From Micromonospora nigra (GTDB lineage: Bacteria; Actinomycetota; Actinomycetes; Mycobacteriales; Micromonosporaceae): a stretch of DNA of 64,000 nt. The stretch is from positions 55,101 to 119,100 of the forward strand of contig NZ_FMHT01000002.1 in NCBI RefSeq assembly GCF_900091585.1, written 5' to 3'. Made by a program: the position numbers and the translations under genes. This document shows positions 34,021 to 42,724 of the stretch, one piece after another (the stretch's first letter is position 1; every line of letters begins with the position of its first letter). The notes under the pieces were generated by a model, which worked only from the letters and a program-made list of their open reading frames with translations, was not told the origin of the DNA and made no database searches.

Positions 34021-34791
34021 TCAGCAGTCGCAGCGCATTCTCACCTGGGCAAGCGACGGTCCATGATGCACGGCCGGGCCATGAGGCGTGCCGGCGGCGC
34101 ACTCGCCTTCCGGGCATATGTGGGCTGCGGGCCAACCGCCGTTGTCCGCCAGACGCAGGTCTTGGGTGGTGCTGTCGCCGACAACTAGGCAGAGCTGCTG
34201 CCCGTCCTGCCGCAGTAGTCGTCCGACTGCTGCAGCGAATCGGGGATCAGCCTTGGTCACCCCGATCTCACCGGAGATCAGGATCCGGTCGAGGAGCGGC
34301 TTTAGCCCCGTGGCGGCGATCTTCATGTGCTGTTGAGCGGGCAGGCCGTTGGTCGCCACCCAGATGCTGTGCTTCCGCCCGAGCATCTCCATTCCGGAGT
34401 CGACGTCTGGCAACAGCCGGAGGGCGCGGCGGCGGCAGGTTCGGAAGTCGCGGGCCATCGTGATCGCCTGATCCGGGTTGCCACCTAGCGATTCCATGAT
34501 CGTTGCCCAGACCTGGATCGCGTGCATGTCCAGCGAAGCTTCTACGGTCGCGGGGAGCCCGGAGCCTCTCCTCGGCAGCCATAACGCTTCCCACCCGCTG
34601 ACGGAGGTAAGTGGCCCGGTATGGCGATGGGGATGGCGTGACCACATCTTACGAATGTGCGACAACGCCTGGTCCACTGTTGTGGCATCGGCGGCCATGC
34701 CCGCTGAGGCGAGCACTTGGACCACCGATTCGCGGGTGGCGAGAGTGTCGTCAACTAGCGTGTCGTCAAGGTCGAGTATAAGGACGTTCAT
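34021..34791 (-). CDS. HAD-superfamily hydrolase
   Basis: A 256-residue HAD phosphatase-like protein. Motif I DLDDTLVDD at residue 6, motif II VATNG near 145, conserved Lys near 180 (GVTKAD) and motif IV VVGDSTTQD near 205. The helical cap between motifs I and II suggests subfamily IA. Divergent from the glycosyltransferase across a 129-base, locally AT-rich region. It could dephosphorylate a sugar or nucleotide in the neighbouring pathway. Confidence 0.8.
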   Translation of the reverse strand: MNVLILDLDDTLVDDTLATRESVVQVLASAGMAADATTVDQALSHIRKMWSRHPHRHTGPLTSVSGWEALWLPRRGSGLPATVEASLDMHAIQVWATIMESLGGNPDQAITMARDFRTCRRRALRLLPDVDSGMEMLGRKHSIWVATNGLPAQQHMKIAATGLKPLLDRILISGEIGVTKADPRFAAAVGRLLRQDGQQLCLVVGDSTTQDLRLADNGGWPAAHICPEGECAAGTPHGPAVHHGPSLAQVRMRCDC

Positions 34792-34920
34792 TTCCGCTGT
34801 CTCGCAGAGTAGTTGTTTCTCCGCCGCCTCATGTGTAGCCTTCTATCAATCTTTTTCTCGGTTGTGGACTTGGCGTTCACGGACACCTAGCGCGCGGTGT
34901 TACATGTCAATGGGGGTTAC

Positions 34921-35991
34921 ATGAGAATTGATATCGTGCATCCGGGCTACCTGCCCGTGCAGCCCTCTGACCTTGAGATCAAGGGCCTGGGCGGGAATGA
35001 GACCGCGCTTGTTCTTGCCGCCAGGGGGCTCGCGGCGAGGGGGCACGAGGTGCGAGTTTTTGCCGACTGTCCCCGTCTTGAGGATCAGGGCGCGCGTTGG
35101 CAGCCACTACTTTCTCTGCGCCCTGAAGAATACCGGGACGTGATCATATTCTGGGTACGCACGAAGAGAGTGGACCCTGGAAGGTTTAACGCACCCGTCA
35201 GAGTGGCAAAACTTGGGTTAAAGACACCTAACGAGAGCCTTCTTGATCAGGTGCTGAGCGGAGAAATCAACATCCTGATCGCGTTCTCTGATTTCCAGCG
35301 GCGTCTCTACCTGGACCACTTCGGCTATCCTGAGACGGCGAATTGGGTCGTCACCGCTGATGGGCTAGACGTATCGCATTATGCGCGGAGGTTACCGAAG
35401 GCGCCGGGGAGGTTCTTGCACGCCGCGAATCCGAAGCGCGGGCTGGAGCCGCTTCTGGACATGTGGCCGTCCATCTGTCGGGCGTATCCGGGCGCCGAGC
35501 TGTTCGTCGCATCGAGCCATCTGCTGCGGGGGATCACCGCGGACGAGGATGAGCGGCGGGCGGGTGATCTGTACCGGCGCGCGGCCTCGATGTCGGCCGA
35601 CGGCGTGCGGTTCCTTGGGCGGGTCGCGAAACCCGATCTGATCGAGTTGCAGCTGACCGCACAATTTTACCTGTATCCCACCACCTACCCGGAGACGTGC
35701 TGCATCGCGGCGTTGGAGGCTGCGGCGGCGGGTGATGTGATCCTGTGTTCGCCGGCGGGCGCCCTGCCGGACCGGGTGCTGGACGGCGCGACCGGTTTCC
35801 TGATCGACGGGGACCCGGCGGATCCTGTGGTGGCCCGGCGCTTCGTCGACCGGATCACGCTGCTGCGCGACGATCCATCGCGTTTGGAGGCGATGGCACA
35901 GGCAGCTCGTGACCTGGCTGCGACTCACGACTATGCCCATGTGCTGCCCATCTGGGAGGAGGCGTTCACGCGGACCATAGGGTCCGCGTGA
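34921..35991 (+). CDS. GT4-like glycosyltransferase
   Basis: GT-B fold glycosyltransferase, 356 residues. N-terminal domain begins with a beta strand and the GLGGNETALVLAARGLAARG acceptor-domain motif. C-terminal domain shows FYLYPTTYPETCCIAALEAAAAG, the nucleotide-sugar-binding E-x7-E region of GT4 proteins (quoted in parts). ATG 34921 is preceded by GGGGGTT. It faces the end of the 7-deazaguanine operon (30 bases between stop codons), so it may glycosylate that product; this is inference. Confidence 0.82.
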   Translation: MRIDIVHPGYLPVQPSDLEIKGLGGNETALVLAARGLAARGHEVRVFADCPRLEDQGARWQPLLSLRPEEYRDVIIFWVRTKRVDPGRFNAPVRVAKLGLKTPNESLLDQVLSGEINILIAFSDFQRRLYLDHFGYPETANWVVTADGLDVSHYARRLPKAPGRFLHAANPKRGLEPLLDMWPSICRAYPGAELFVASSHLLRGITADEDERRAGDLYRRAASMSADGVRFLGRVAKPDLIELQLTAQFYLYPTTYPETCCIAALEAAAAGDVILCSPAGALPDRVLDGATGFLIDGDPADPVVARRFVDRITLLRDDPSRLEAMAQAARDLAATHDYAHVLPIWEEAFTRTIGSA

Positions 35992-36020
35992 ACGCGGCTG
36001 ACGGAGTCTTGCGAGCAAGG

Positions 36021-37070
36021 TCAGGCGTACGGGTTGGCGCTGCTGAAAAGCAGCTCAACCCGCTCGCGCTGGATAGTGAACTCCTCGCGGCGGCGGTCGC
36101 GCTGCTTCCACAGGACTGCCAGCCAGCGCAGCGCGCAAGTGCGCTGGTTCGCGCCGAATTGGCGCCGGTTGGCGCCGGTGACGCCAAGATCGGGCAGCAA
36201 CTGCGTCCAGATGCCGTCCGAGACGGCGCGGCCGGAGATGTGCTCGATGAGGTCGGCGGCGTCGAAGGCCACGTTGCTGAAGCCGGCATACTCGAAGTCG
36301 ACGCAGGCGGCGCCGTTGTCGGTCGTCATCCAGTTCAGCAGGTTCGCGTCGCCGCGGGACAGTATCGGCGCGGCCGGCGCGGCGACCAGGTCCGCGTCCC
36401 CGCTGCGCTGCCAGGCCGCGAGCAGCTGTTGCATGGCGGGGGTGAGGGGGTCGTTGGGCTGGCCAGCCAGCAGCTCCGGCCACGATTGCGTCAAGCGGAC
36501 CATGTAGTGCTCGCCGGTGTCGATCCGGGGAAGTTTTGCCAGTAGACCGGTAAGGGGCACCGCCTGCAGCTGCGCGGTGGTGCGCGCGAGGGCGCGTAGG
36601 GCGGCCAGCTGGTCCGCGGCCTCCAGCAGCGGCTGCCCGTGGAGGCGGGTCATACCGATCGCCGGCTCGGGCGGCGCGTCGTCGTGCCACAGCGGGACGG
36701 GGACCGTGCCGAGCTGGTGCGGGGCGAGCAGGGTGAGGGCCGCCCACTCTCGCTCCACACGCTGCCGGTCAGTCTTGACGTACAGCTTGATCACCACATC
36801 CTCGCCGTGCGGGGACGTCCACAGGTAGAGGTCGTTCTGCATGCCCCCCGTCAGGGGGCGCAGATCCAGCGCCGACAGCGCGGCGTCAAGGTCGTCATCG
36901 GCACCGGCCCGCACGCGGCGGAGCTCGGCGAGTAGGTCAGTGGGAACGTCGATGAGCGGCACGGCCATGAAATCTTGGGCTCCAATTCGGCGGAACGAAA
37001 CGGACTGTAGGGCCCCGACGGTAGTGGCAGGGCTTCGGCACGGGGCGCATGACGCGGGGAGGGACGTCAC
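36021..37070 (-). CDS. aminoglycoside-phosphotransferase-family kinase
   Basis: A 349-residue small-molecule kinase of the APH/choline-kinase fold. ATP-binding Lys in VVIKLYVKTDR, catalytic loop SRGDANLLNWM (the usual HGD is RGD) and metal-binding VDFEYAG near residue 265. GTG 37070 overlaps the stop of the kinase upstream (GTGA), though the conserved fold seems to begin near the internal ATG at 36968. Last gene of the long leftward operon. Likely phosphorylates a sugar or nucleoside intermediate, or gives self-resistance. Confidence 0.78.
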   Translation of the reverse strand: MTSLPASCAPCRSPATTVGALQSVSFRRIGAQDFMAVPLIDVPTDLLAELRRVRAGADDDLDAALSALDLRPLTGGMQNDLYLWTSPHGEDVVIKLYVKTDRQRVEREWAALTLLAPHQLGTVPVPLWHDDAPPEPAIGMTRLHGQPLLEAADQLAALRALARTTAQLQAVPLTGLLAKLPRIDTGEHYMVRLTQSWPELLAGQPNDPLTPAMQQLLAAWQRSGDADLVAAPAAPILSRGDANLLNWMTTDNGAACVDFEYAGFSNVAFDAADLIEHISGRAVSDGIWTQLLPDLGVTGANRRQFGANQRTCALRWLAVLWKQRDRRREEFTIQRERVELLFSSANPYA

Positions 37071-37732
37071 GAGATAGGGGAGAGGTCGGCGGAGGGCAGG
37101 ATCAGGTCGTCGACGGCCGCGAGCACCGCCTGATGCGTGTCATCCGTACTCAGTCCGCTGACGTCAACGACTCGTAGGTCGGGGGCGGTCTCGGCGAGGG
37201 CTGTGTAGGCGTCGTGGACGTAGCGCAGGAAGGCGCGCTGCTCGTCGGTGTACGGGTGGCGCTGACGCTGCTCGGCGCGGGCGATGGCGTCGTCGGAGGG
37301 AAGTCGCAGCCACACCGACCGGTCGGCGGCCGGACCGGCGAGTGCGCCGACCTGCTGCAACCAGACGATCGCCTCCTGCGGTGGGGTCCGGTGCTTCTGC
37401 AGCAGCCCGGCGAGGCTGTAGGAGTAGAGGGTGTGCAGGCCGCGGTCCTCGATGACGGTGGATCCGGTGCCAAGCGCGCTGGCGATGTGGGTGGCGTAGG
37501 TGTCGGCGCGGATCGCGGCCGCGAGGTAGGTGTCGGTGACCACGCTGTCGTGCCGGGAGAACGGGTCGCCGGAGTCGAACAGGCTCAGCAGGGTGCGGCC
37601 GAGCGGCGCGGCGTCGCGAGTGAGGTTGTCAGGCAGATAGGTGACGGCGCGGCGGTGGGACAGGAACGCGGCGAGGGCGCGAGATTGAGTGGTTTTCCCG
37701 GCACCGGGCAGTCCCTCGAAGGCGATCAGCAC
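37067..37732 (-). CDS. thymidylate-kinase-like P-loop kinase
   Basis: A 221-residue P-loop kinase. Walker A GLPGAGKTT at residue 7, a DR(G)-type motif VIEDRGLHTLYSY near 95 and an Arg-rich lid region near 150 resemble dTMP kinase. It is one of three P-loop kinases in the operon, so a pathway role is more likely than housekeeping dTMP synthesis. GTG start at 37732 overlaps the upstream gene by 7 bases. Confidence 0.78.
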   Translation of the reverse strand: MLIAFEGLPGAGKTTQSRALAAFLSHRRAVTYLPDNLTRDAAPLGRTLLSLFDSGDPFSRHDSVVTDTYLAAAIRADTYATHIASALGTGSTVIEDRGLHTLYSYSLAGLLQKHRTPPQEAIVWLQQVGALAGPAADRSVWLRLPSDDAIARAEQRQRHPYTDEQRAFLRYVHDAYTALAETAPDLRVVDVSGLSTDDTHQAVLAAVDDLILPSADLSPIS

Positions 37733-38550
37733 GAGGCGGCCCTCCTGTCGTATCGAGTTCCGGTGGTGGCGGTGGCCAGGATGTTCAGGACGGACCCGGT
37801 GAGCCGGGGGGCTGTGACGATCGTGGTGAGTGCCGTGCTGTCGTGTGGGCTGCCGTCGGTGTCGGTAACGGCCGCGCCTGCCGCGCGGGCGATCGCGACC
37901 CCGGCGGCCATATCCCAGTCCCGGTTGCCCAGGGTGATGCTGGCGTCGAGGGTGCCGTCGGCGACGAGCGCGAGGTCGACGGCCGCGGAGCCGAGCATGC
38001 GGACCTTCCCCACGATCGGCGCGAGCGCGGAGTGCAGGGCGACGGCGACGCCGTTGCGTTCCGGCGCGTCGTCGCCGGTGCCGTAATCACCGATCGCGAT
38101 CATGGCGTCCGGTAGGACGCTGATGGCAGATGGTGCGATCGCCTCGCCGTTACACCAGGCGCCGATGCCGGGTGCGCCGCTGTAGGTGCGGTCGAGTGTG
38201 GGCAGGCTGATCACGCCAAGCAGTGGCCGGATGCCGTCGGTGAGTGCCAGGGAGATGCCGTAGAGCGGTAGGCCGTGGATGAGGTTGAGGGTGCCGTCGA
38301 CGGGGTCCAAGACCCACCGGTTCGGGGTAGCCGGGTTACCGCCCGACTCCTCACCGAACCGGTCGATGTCGGGGGTGCGCTCGGCCAGGAATGCAAGGAT
38401 CTCGCGTTCGATCGTGTGGTCGAGGTCTGTGGCCGCGTCCCGGTTGCCCTTGGCGATGACCTGTTGGACGGACTGGGTCTTCAGCCGGCGGGTGCCGCGG
38501 CGAACGGCGGCGAGTGCGATGTCCAGCATGACGGGGACGTCGGTTGTCAT
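37726..38550 (-). CDS. inositol-monophosphatase-family phosphatase
   Basis: A 274-residue metal-dependent phosphatase. Metal-binding GEESGG near residue 68 and WVLDPVDGTLNLIHG near 85 (here LNLI instead of the common TNF), with the C-terminal DWDMAAGVAIARAAGA near 205. May act on a sugar phosphate or on a 3'(2')-nucleotide. ATG 38550 overlaps the stop of the upstream kinase. A longer open frame upstream is Arg/Pro-rich shadow sequence. Confidence 0.85.
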   Translation of the reverse strand: MTTDVPVMLDIALAAVRRGTRRLKTQSVQQVIAKGNRDAATDLDHTIEREILAFLAERTPDIDRFGEESGGNPATPNRWVLDPVDGTLNLIHGLPLYGISLALTDGIRPLLGVISLPTLDRTYSGAPGIGAWCNGEAIAPSAISVLPDAMIAIGDYGTGDDAPERNGVAVALHSALAPIVGKVRMLGSAAVDLALVADGTLDASITLGNRDWDMAAGVAIARAAGAAVTDTDGSPHDSTALTTIVTAPRLTGSVLNILATATTGTRYDRRAASC

Positions 38551-39110
38551 CGGACGGCTCCTTCCTCCGCGGTGGAGGCTGCGGCCATGTTTTGGAGGTA
38601 GTCGATGGCGGCGGCGAGGATTCGCGCTGCCGTGGTGTCGGTGCGTAGGTGCAGCGCCGGGACGATGAGGGGGTCCGCGGTCGCCTTCAGTCGCTGGTAG
38701 AGGGGAAAGCCTCGGTCGGCGGCGGGATGGTGGCCGTGCTGCTGGTCGACGTCGAGGCGGGCTCTCGCGACAGGATCGGGGCACCAGCACCTGATGACCG
38801 CCAGCGGCTGGTGCAGTCCGGCCGCGAGCCGGACCACCTCGTCGATCTGGTAGCGGCGGGTGCAGGTGCGCTCAAGGATCACCGTGGCGGCGGGCTGTCG
38901 GGTCAGGTGCTCGCGGGCGCTCTGGTGCAGCAGGGAGACGACGAAGTCATCTTGGTCCCGGCTGTAGGTGACCTGGCCGCTGGCCTCGTAGAGCGCTGCC
39001 CGGACGCGGTCCTTGTCGAGCACCAGGCAACCGTGGCCAAGGTGTGCGCGCAGGGCGGCGGCCAGCGAACTCTTGCCGGTGCCCGGCAGCCCGGCCAACT
39101 GCACGATCAT
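38547..39110 (-). CDS. AAA_33-type P-loop kinase
   Basis: A 187-residue predicted kinase with Walker A LPGTGKSS at residue 7 and LDKDRVRAALY near 30, resembling gluconate-, chloramphenicol- or polynucleotide-type small kinases. ATGA overlaps both with the nucleotidyltransferase upstream and the phosphatase downstream. Substrate unknown; probably a sugar or nucleoside. Confidence 0.78.
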   Translation of the reverse strand: MIVQLAGLPGTGKSSLAAALRAHLGHGCLVLDKDRVRAALYEASGQVTYSRDQDDFVVSLLHQSAREHLTRQPAATVILERTCTRRYQIDEVVRLAAGLHQPLAVIRCWCPDPVARARLDVDQQHGHHPAADRGFPLYQRLKATADPLIVPALHLRTDTTAARILAAAIDYLQNMAAASTAEEGAVR

Positions 39111-40036
39111 CGCCAGACTCCAATGGCCGGCGGCTGAGGGGTGATGCCGCCGGCATCACCGACTCCAGGCTGGGACAGCGGCGGCTGTTCGGGCAGCTGT
39201 GGCCAGCAGGATCGCAGCACCTGCCATCCGGTCTGTGCCGGCACGGGTACGACGGTGGCCGCAGTTGTTGTGGTGGTGTGGTGGGCGCTGTAGCGCAGAG
39301 CGTCGGCCAGCGCTGGCCAGCGGCGCTGCGCGGCCACGCGGGCGAGCGTGTGGAGGAATCCGTCATCACGGCTCAGGATTGGTAGCGGCTCCAGGTCCGC
39401 CGCGTGCGGCGGCGCGGGTGTACGGCGGGCGAGGACGGATGCGATGTCGGCAGGGTCGCTGGTGTGCGCCAGCCGGGTGCTCAGGTCGAGGGTGAGGCCG
39501 GGAACCAGGGGGTCGTCGAAGTCGCGGTGTAGGGCCGTGGGTCGGCGCCCGGTGGCGTAGTAGCCGCAGCCGGTCAGGGCGTCTACGGCGTCGTCGGCGG
39601 CCTCGGCGGGGATGAGGATGTCGACGTCGCTGGACTGGCGGGATCCGTCGCCGTGGTAGAGCAGGCTCGCGTGCGCGATCCCGTTGATCGCGGCGGCCGG
39701 GACGCGGCGGCCGGTGAGGATCGTGATGACGCGGGCGGCTTCGCGGTGGTGAACGCGCCAGCGGTGAGTGTTGAGCCGCCGCTGCCCCCGCAGGAACTGC
39801 TGCATCGGCCGGGCCAGGCCCGCCGTGTGGCCGTGGCGGTCGAGCCAGTCGGCGAACAGGCAGAGCATCTTGGCGACGATGGCGTACTCCAGCACTTCGC
39901 CGAGAGGCTGTATGTCCTCGTCGACCAGGTCGACGTCGGCTGGGGTGCCGGGGGGTTCGCAGGCGGCGCGCAGCAGCCGGTACGCGCGCAGGCAGTCGGT
40001 GGTGGCGGGAAAGAAGGTGGCAGGAGCGGGGGTCAT
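39107..40036 (-). CDS. nucleotidyltransferase of the NTP_transf_5 type
   Basis: A 309-residue protein. The signature near residues 125-145, KG-like GIAHASLLYHGDGSRQSSDVDILI (quoted in part: QSSDVDILI), is the active-site GS..R..DiDllv region of the uncharacterised nucleotidyltransferase family PF14907. These proteins are often found beside HPr-kinase-like genes in lasso-peptide clusters, and the downstream-to-upstream neighbour here is just such a protein. The palindrome encodes DAGGIT ten residues from the C-terminus. Confidence 0.72.
   Translation of the reverse strand: MTPAPATFFPATTDCLRAYRLLRAACEPPGTPADVDLVDEDIQPLGEVLEYAIVAKMLCLFADWLDRHGHTAGLARPMQQFLRGQRRLNTHRWRVHHREAARVITILTGRRVPAAAINGIAHASLLYHGDGSRQSSDVDILIPAEAADDAVDALTGCGYYATGRRPTALHRDFDDPLVPGLTLDLSTRLAHTSDPADIASVLARRTPAPPHAADLEPLPILSRDDGFLHTLARVAAQRRWPALADALRYSAHHTTTTTAATVVPVPAQTGWQVLRSCWPQLPEQPPLSQPGVGDAGGITPQPPAIGVWR
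39141..39159 (-). repeat. dispersed palindrome, full copy
   Basis: In frame near the C-terminus of the NTP_transf_5 protein (DAGGIT). Confidence 0.9.
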
Positions 40037-41157
40037 AGTGGCTTCCTGGCGTCGAGGAGCGCACCGATGGCGTCTGCCAGGGCGGCGGGGTCGGCGCCGG
40101 CGTGGACGCGGTAGCAGGGCAGCGTGGCCAGCGCGGCGGCGGTGCGGTGCAGGTGGGCGTTGGTGACCTCGTCGGGCGGGCCGGGCACGAGCCAGTGGTT
40201 GATATGTGCGCTGGTGCCACGTTCGGGGTCGTGCATGAACATTCGGGTGTTGAGCAGCGTCTGGTGCACCTCGGTGGGGTCGACGCCCTCGACTCTGACC
40301 TCGGATCGGCTGGGGTCGAGGTGCGGCCAGATCATCATGGATGGGGTCATCTGGGTGGCGACCTTGCCGCCTCGGTGCAGCAGGTCGGAGAAGTCATCGG
40401 GCTCGATGACGACCTTGTGCGGGAAGGTCCACTTCTCGTCCGTCGTCAAGGCCTGCTGGCTGGCGGGGACGCGGTGGCGCAGGTGCGGCAGGGCGGCGAG
40501 CGTGCCGATGCCGGCCCGCAACGGCATGGGCCAGGGATGGCCGTGCAGGCCGTTGTCGCTCGCGTGCAGCATCAGCCGGTCGTTGGTCACGTAGTCACCG
40601 CCGAGGTGGTGCAGCCCGGCCAGCAAGGTGGTGGTCTTCCCGCGCCCGCGGTGCCCGGCGATCAGGATGCCGCGCCCGGTGCAGGTGAACGCGGCGGCAT
40701 GGGCATAGACCATTCCCTCGGCCAGCAGTTGCCCCGTCATCGCCTGGCGCACCAGTCGCGGTGCCCACAGTCCGATCGCGTCCGCCGTCGCGCACCGGAC
40801 CTGGATCGTCCTTGCCGTCTGGTCGGCATGCAGCAGCGTTCCCCGGTCGGGCACCCAGAAGGTGCCCGACGGGCCGGGGAGGCGTTCATAGGCGTACGTC
40901 TGCGGGCCGATGTCGAAGCGCCGTCCGCTCGTCGTGGCCTCGGCGCTGTTTGCGACGTCGGGATCGAGGGTGAGGTAGATGTGCCAGTTGGTGGGTCCGG
41001 CGGGTTGCTCGTCGTAGGAGTACAGGACTCGACGGGCCTCGACCAGCGCTTGTGCGCTGTCGGTGTCGAGGGCGACGGTGGCGTTGCCGCACCGGAAGGT
41101 CGCGGCGCGGCCGGCGGCGGCGACCGCGGCCGGGCCGATACCTGCGGGGTAGGTCAT
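40033..41157 (-). CDS. HPr-kinase-like P-loop protein
   Basis: A 374-residue protein with Walker A AGHRGRGKTTT near residue 173 followed by GGDYVTNDRLML, the arrangement seen in HprK-related kinases that modify peptides or small molecules in secondary-metabolite clusters. The N-terminal 165 residues form a domain typical of this group. ATG 41157 is taken because it overlaps the cupin stop (ATGA). It is paired with the NTP_transf_5 gene, again by ATGA. Confidence 0.72.
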   Translation of the reverse strand: MTYPAGIGPAAVAAAGRAATFRCGNATVALDTDSAQALVEARRVLYSYDEQPAGPTNWHIYLTLDPDVANSAEATTSGRRFDIGPQTYAYERLPGPSGTFWVPDRGTLLHADQTARTIQVRCATADAIGLWAPRLVRQAMTGQLLAEGMVYAHAAAFTCTGRGILIAGHRGRGKTTTLLAGLHHLGGDYVTNDRLMLHASDNGLHGHPWPMPLRAGIGTLAALPHLRHRVPASQQALTTDEKWTFPHKVVIEPDDFSDLLHRGGKVATQMTPSMMIWPHLDPSRSEVRVEGVDPTEVHQTLLNTRMFMHDPERGTSAHINHWLVPGPPDEVTNAHLHRTAAALATLPCYRVHAGADPAALADAIGALLDARKPL

Positions 41158-41954
41158 CGGCTCTCCGTTTCGCAATCGCACGGCGTGTGCGCGGGCAAAT
41201 GGCGGTGCGCCTGCCGGGTCAGGGCGGCCAGCGAGGACTGGTTCGCCGTGCGATAGAACTCCGGCAGGCTCGCGCCATCGAGGGCCTGGCGTAACCAGGT
41301 GGGCTCAACTGCTTGCTGTGCCGGACCCCATGTGGCCAGCGCGGCGCCGGTGAGCTGGAATCCGGCGGCGGCCCGCTCGGCGGTGATCTCGACGGCCGGA
41401 GCGCGCCGGTACTTGTCCGCGTCGAGGTGGACCCGATCGGCGGGCTCGTGGCCGGCGGTGGGCAGGTCGGTGTAGAAGTTGAACACTGCGGCCGGACCGT
41501 CGAGCGCGAGGGTGAGGTGCCAGCCGCCGAACGGGATCACGGCCAGCGCATCGGCGGGGCACTCCTGGTATCGCAGATTCGGCTGGCCGGCGGCGGTCCG
41601 CCAAGCGGTGATCATCAGGGTGCGGCCGGTCAGGGTCTGGAACACTTCCAGCTGCGTCGGGGTGTTCCAGTGCCCGGTCGAGCGGTGCAGTTCCCCGCCG
41701 GGCAGCACGCCAGGCTGGTATTCGACCAGGTCGGCGCACCATTCGGTGCGGAGCACATGGCGGCGTGGCAGGACGTCGCGGTGGGCGGTGTAGAGGAGCG
41801 GATCGTCCCTGGTCTCGTGGTGCAGGACGGCGTCGCTGAGGAATACCGCGTTCCCGCCGTCGCGGTGGCGGGTCAGGAGGTCGGACAGGCGGAAGCCGGC
41901 GCCGACGTGCTCAGGGAGCACGGTCAACGCGGCAGCCGATGTGGTCGTGGTCAT
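41154..41954 (-). CDS. cupin protein resembling cupin-type glucose-6-phosphate isomerase
   Basis: A 266-residue single-domain protein with a cupin core: RSTGHWN near residue 93, QLEVFQTLTGRTLMI (motif 1 Glu) and PFGGWHLTLAL (motif 2 His) near 145. This pattern resembles the cupin-type phosphoglucose isomerase family. The role could be sugar-phosphate isomerisation or another metal-dependent step. ATG 41954 overlaps the stop of the upstream HAD gene. Confidence 0.55.
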   Translation of the reverse strand: MTTTTSAAALTVLPEHVGAGFRLSDLLTRHRDGGNAVFLSDAVLHHETRDDPLLYTAHRDVLPRRHVLRTEWCADLVEYQPGVLPGGELHRSTGHWNTPTQLEVFQTLTGRTLMITAWRTAAGQPNLRYQECPADALAVIPFGGWHLTLALDGPAAVFNFYTDLPTAGHEPADRVHLDADKYRRAPAVEITAERAAAGFQLTGAALATWGPAQQAVEPTWLRQALDGASLPEFYRTANQSSLAALTRQAHRHLPAHTPCDCETESR

Positions 41955-42724
41955 CGCGGCTCCGAGGAGGACAGGACACCGGCCGGCTGGCTGGTGGCGG
42001 ACACCGCGTCAACGAGTTGGTTGAGAGCGGCGATGGTGGGAACGCCAGGTCGGGCCGGACGGCCGGTCGGCCGGTAGTGCACAGCCCGGCAGCCAGCGTC
42101 TAGGGCACCCCGGACATCGGTGAGCCAGTCGTCGCCGACATGGATCACTCTGTCCGGTGTGGTGTGCGCGCGTTCTGCCACCGTGGCGAAGACCTCCGGC
42201 CGTGGTTTCGCGATGCCGAGCTCCCCGGAGAACAGCATGTCGGCGAAGAACGGCGACAGCTCAAGGTCGTCAAGCAGCTGCCGGTGCACCTGGGGAGAGG
42301 TCGACAAGGTGTTCGAGGTCAGCACGAGCCGCGCGCCAGTGCCGATCAGCGCACGCAACGCGTCCTGCGTGCCGTCGATCGGGCGCGGGCAACCGCGCAG
42401 ACTCGCGTGGGTGTGCACGACTTCGAGGACCGAGAGCATCTCCGTCGTCGCCGTGACCGCGAGCGGTTCGAGGATGCCGGCCAGCAGCTCGCCGGCGGTA
42501 GGTTGAACGCCGCCGTGGCGCTGCTGGTGAAGCGCTAGGCGATCGGCGGCCGTCACCGCGTGGCGGATCTGGGTGATCGGTCTGGCGTGCCCGAACGCGT
42601 CCAGGATGCGCGTGAACTCAGCCACCCGCCAGTCCATTACGGCCGCCCGGTCGCCGTGCACGATCAACGTGCCCCACAGGTCGAGACTGACCGTCCAACT
42701 CGTCAGATCAGGTGAGTTGGTCAT
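41951..42724 (-). CDS. HAD-superfamily hydrolase
   Basis: A 257-residue HAD protein. Motif I SLDLWGTLI, motif II VLTSNT near 133, the conserved Lys-containing GIAKPRPEVF near 170 and motif IV HVGDDWLTDVRGA near 195. The Trp in DLWGT is seen in some HAD-IA members. Likely a sugar- or nucleotide-phosphate phosphatase of the pathway. ATG 42724 overlaps the epimerase stop. An in-frame extension upstream through the palindrome (DAAGIT) is possible but unsupported. Confidence 0.82.
   Translation of the reverse strand: MTNSPDLTSWTVSLDLWGTLIVHGDRAAVMDWRVAEFTRILDAFGHARPITQIRHAVTAADRLALHQQRHGGVQPTAGELLAGILEPLAVTATTEMLSVLEVVHTHASLRGCPRPIDGTQDALRALIGTGARLVLTSNTLSTSPQVHRQLLDDLELSPFFADMLFSGELGIAKPRPEVFATVAERAHTTPDRVIHVGDDWLTDVRGALDAGCRAVHYRPTGRPARPGVPTIAALNQLVDAVSATSQPAGVLSSSEPR

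Noticed and set aside
33738..34463. Plus-strand ORF of about 241 codons
   Set aside because: Most of it is antisense to the HAD hydrolase gene, and the remainder spans a palindrome copy with no recognisable domain.
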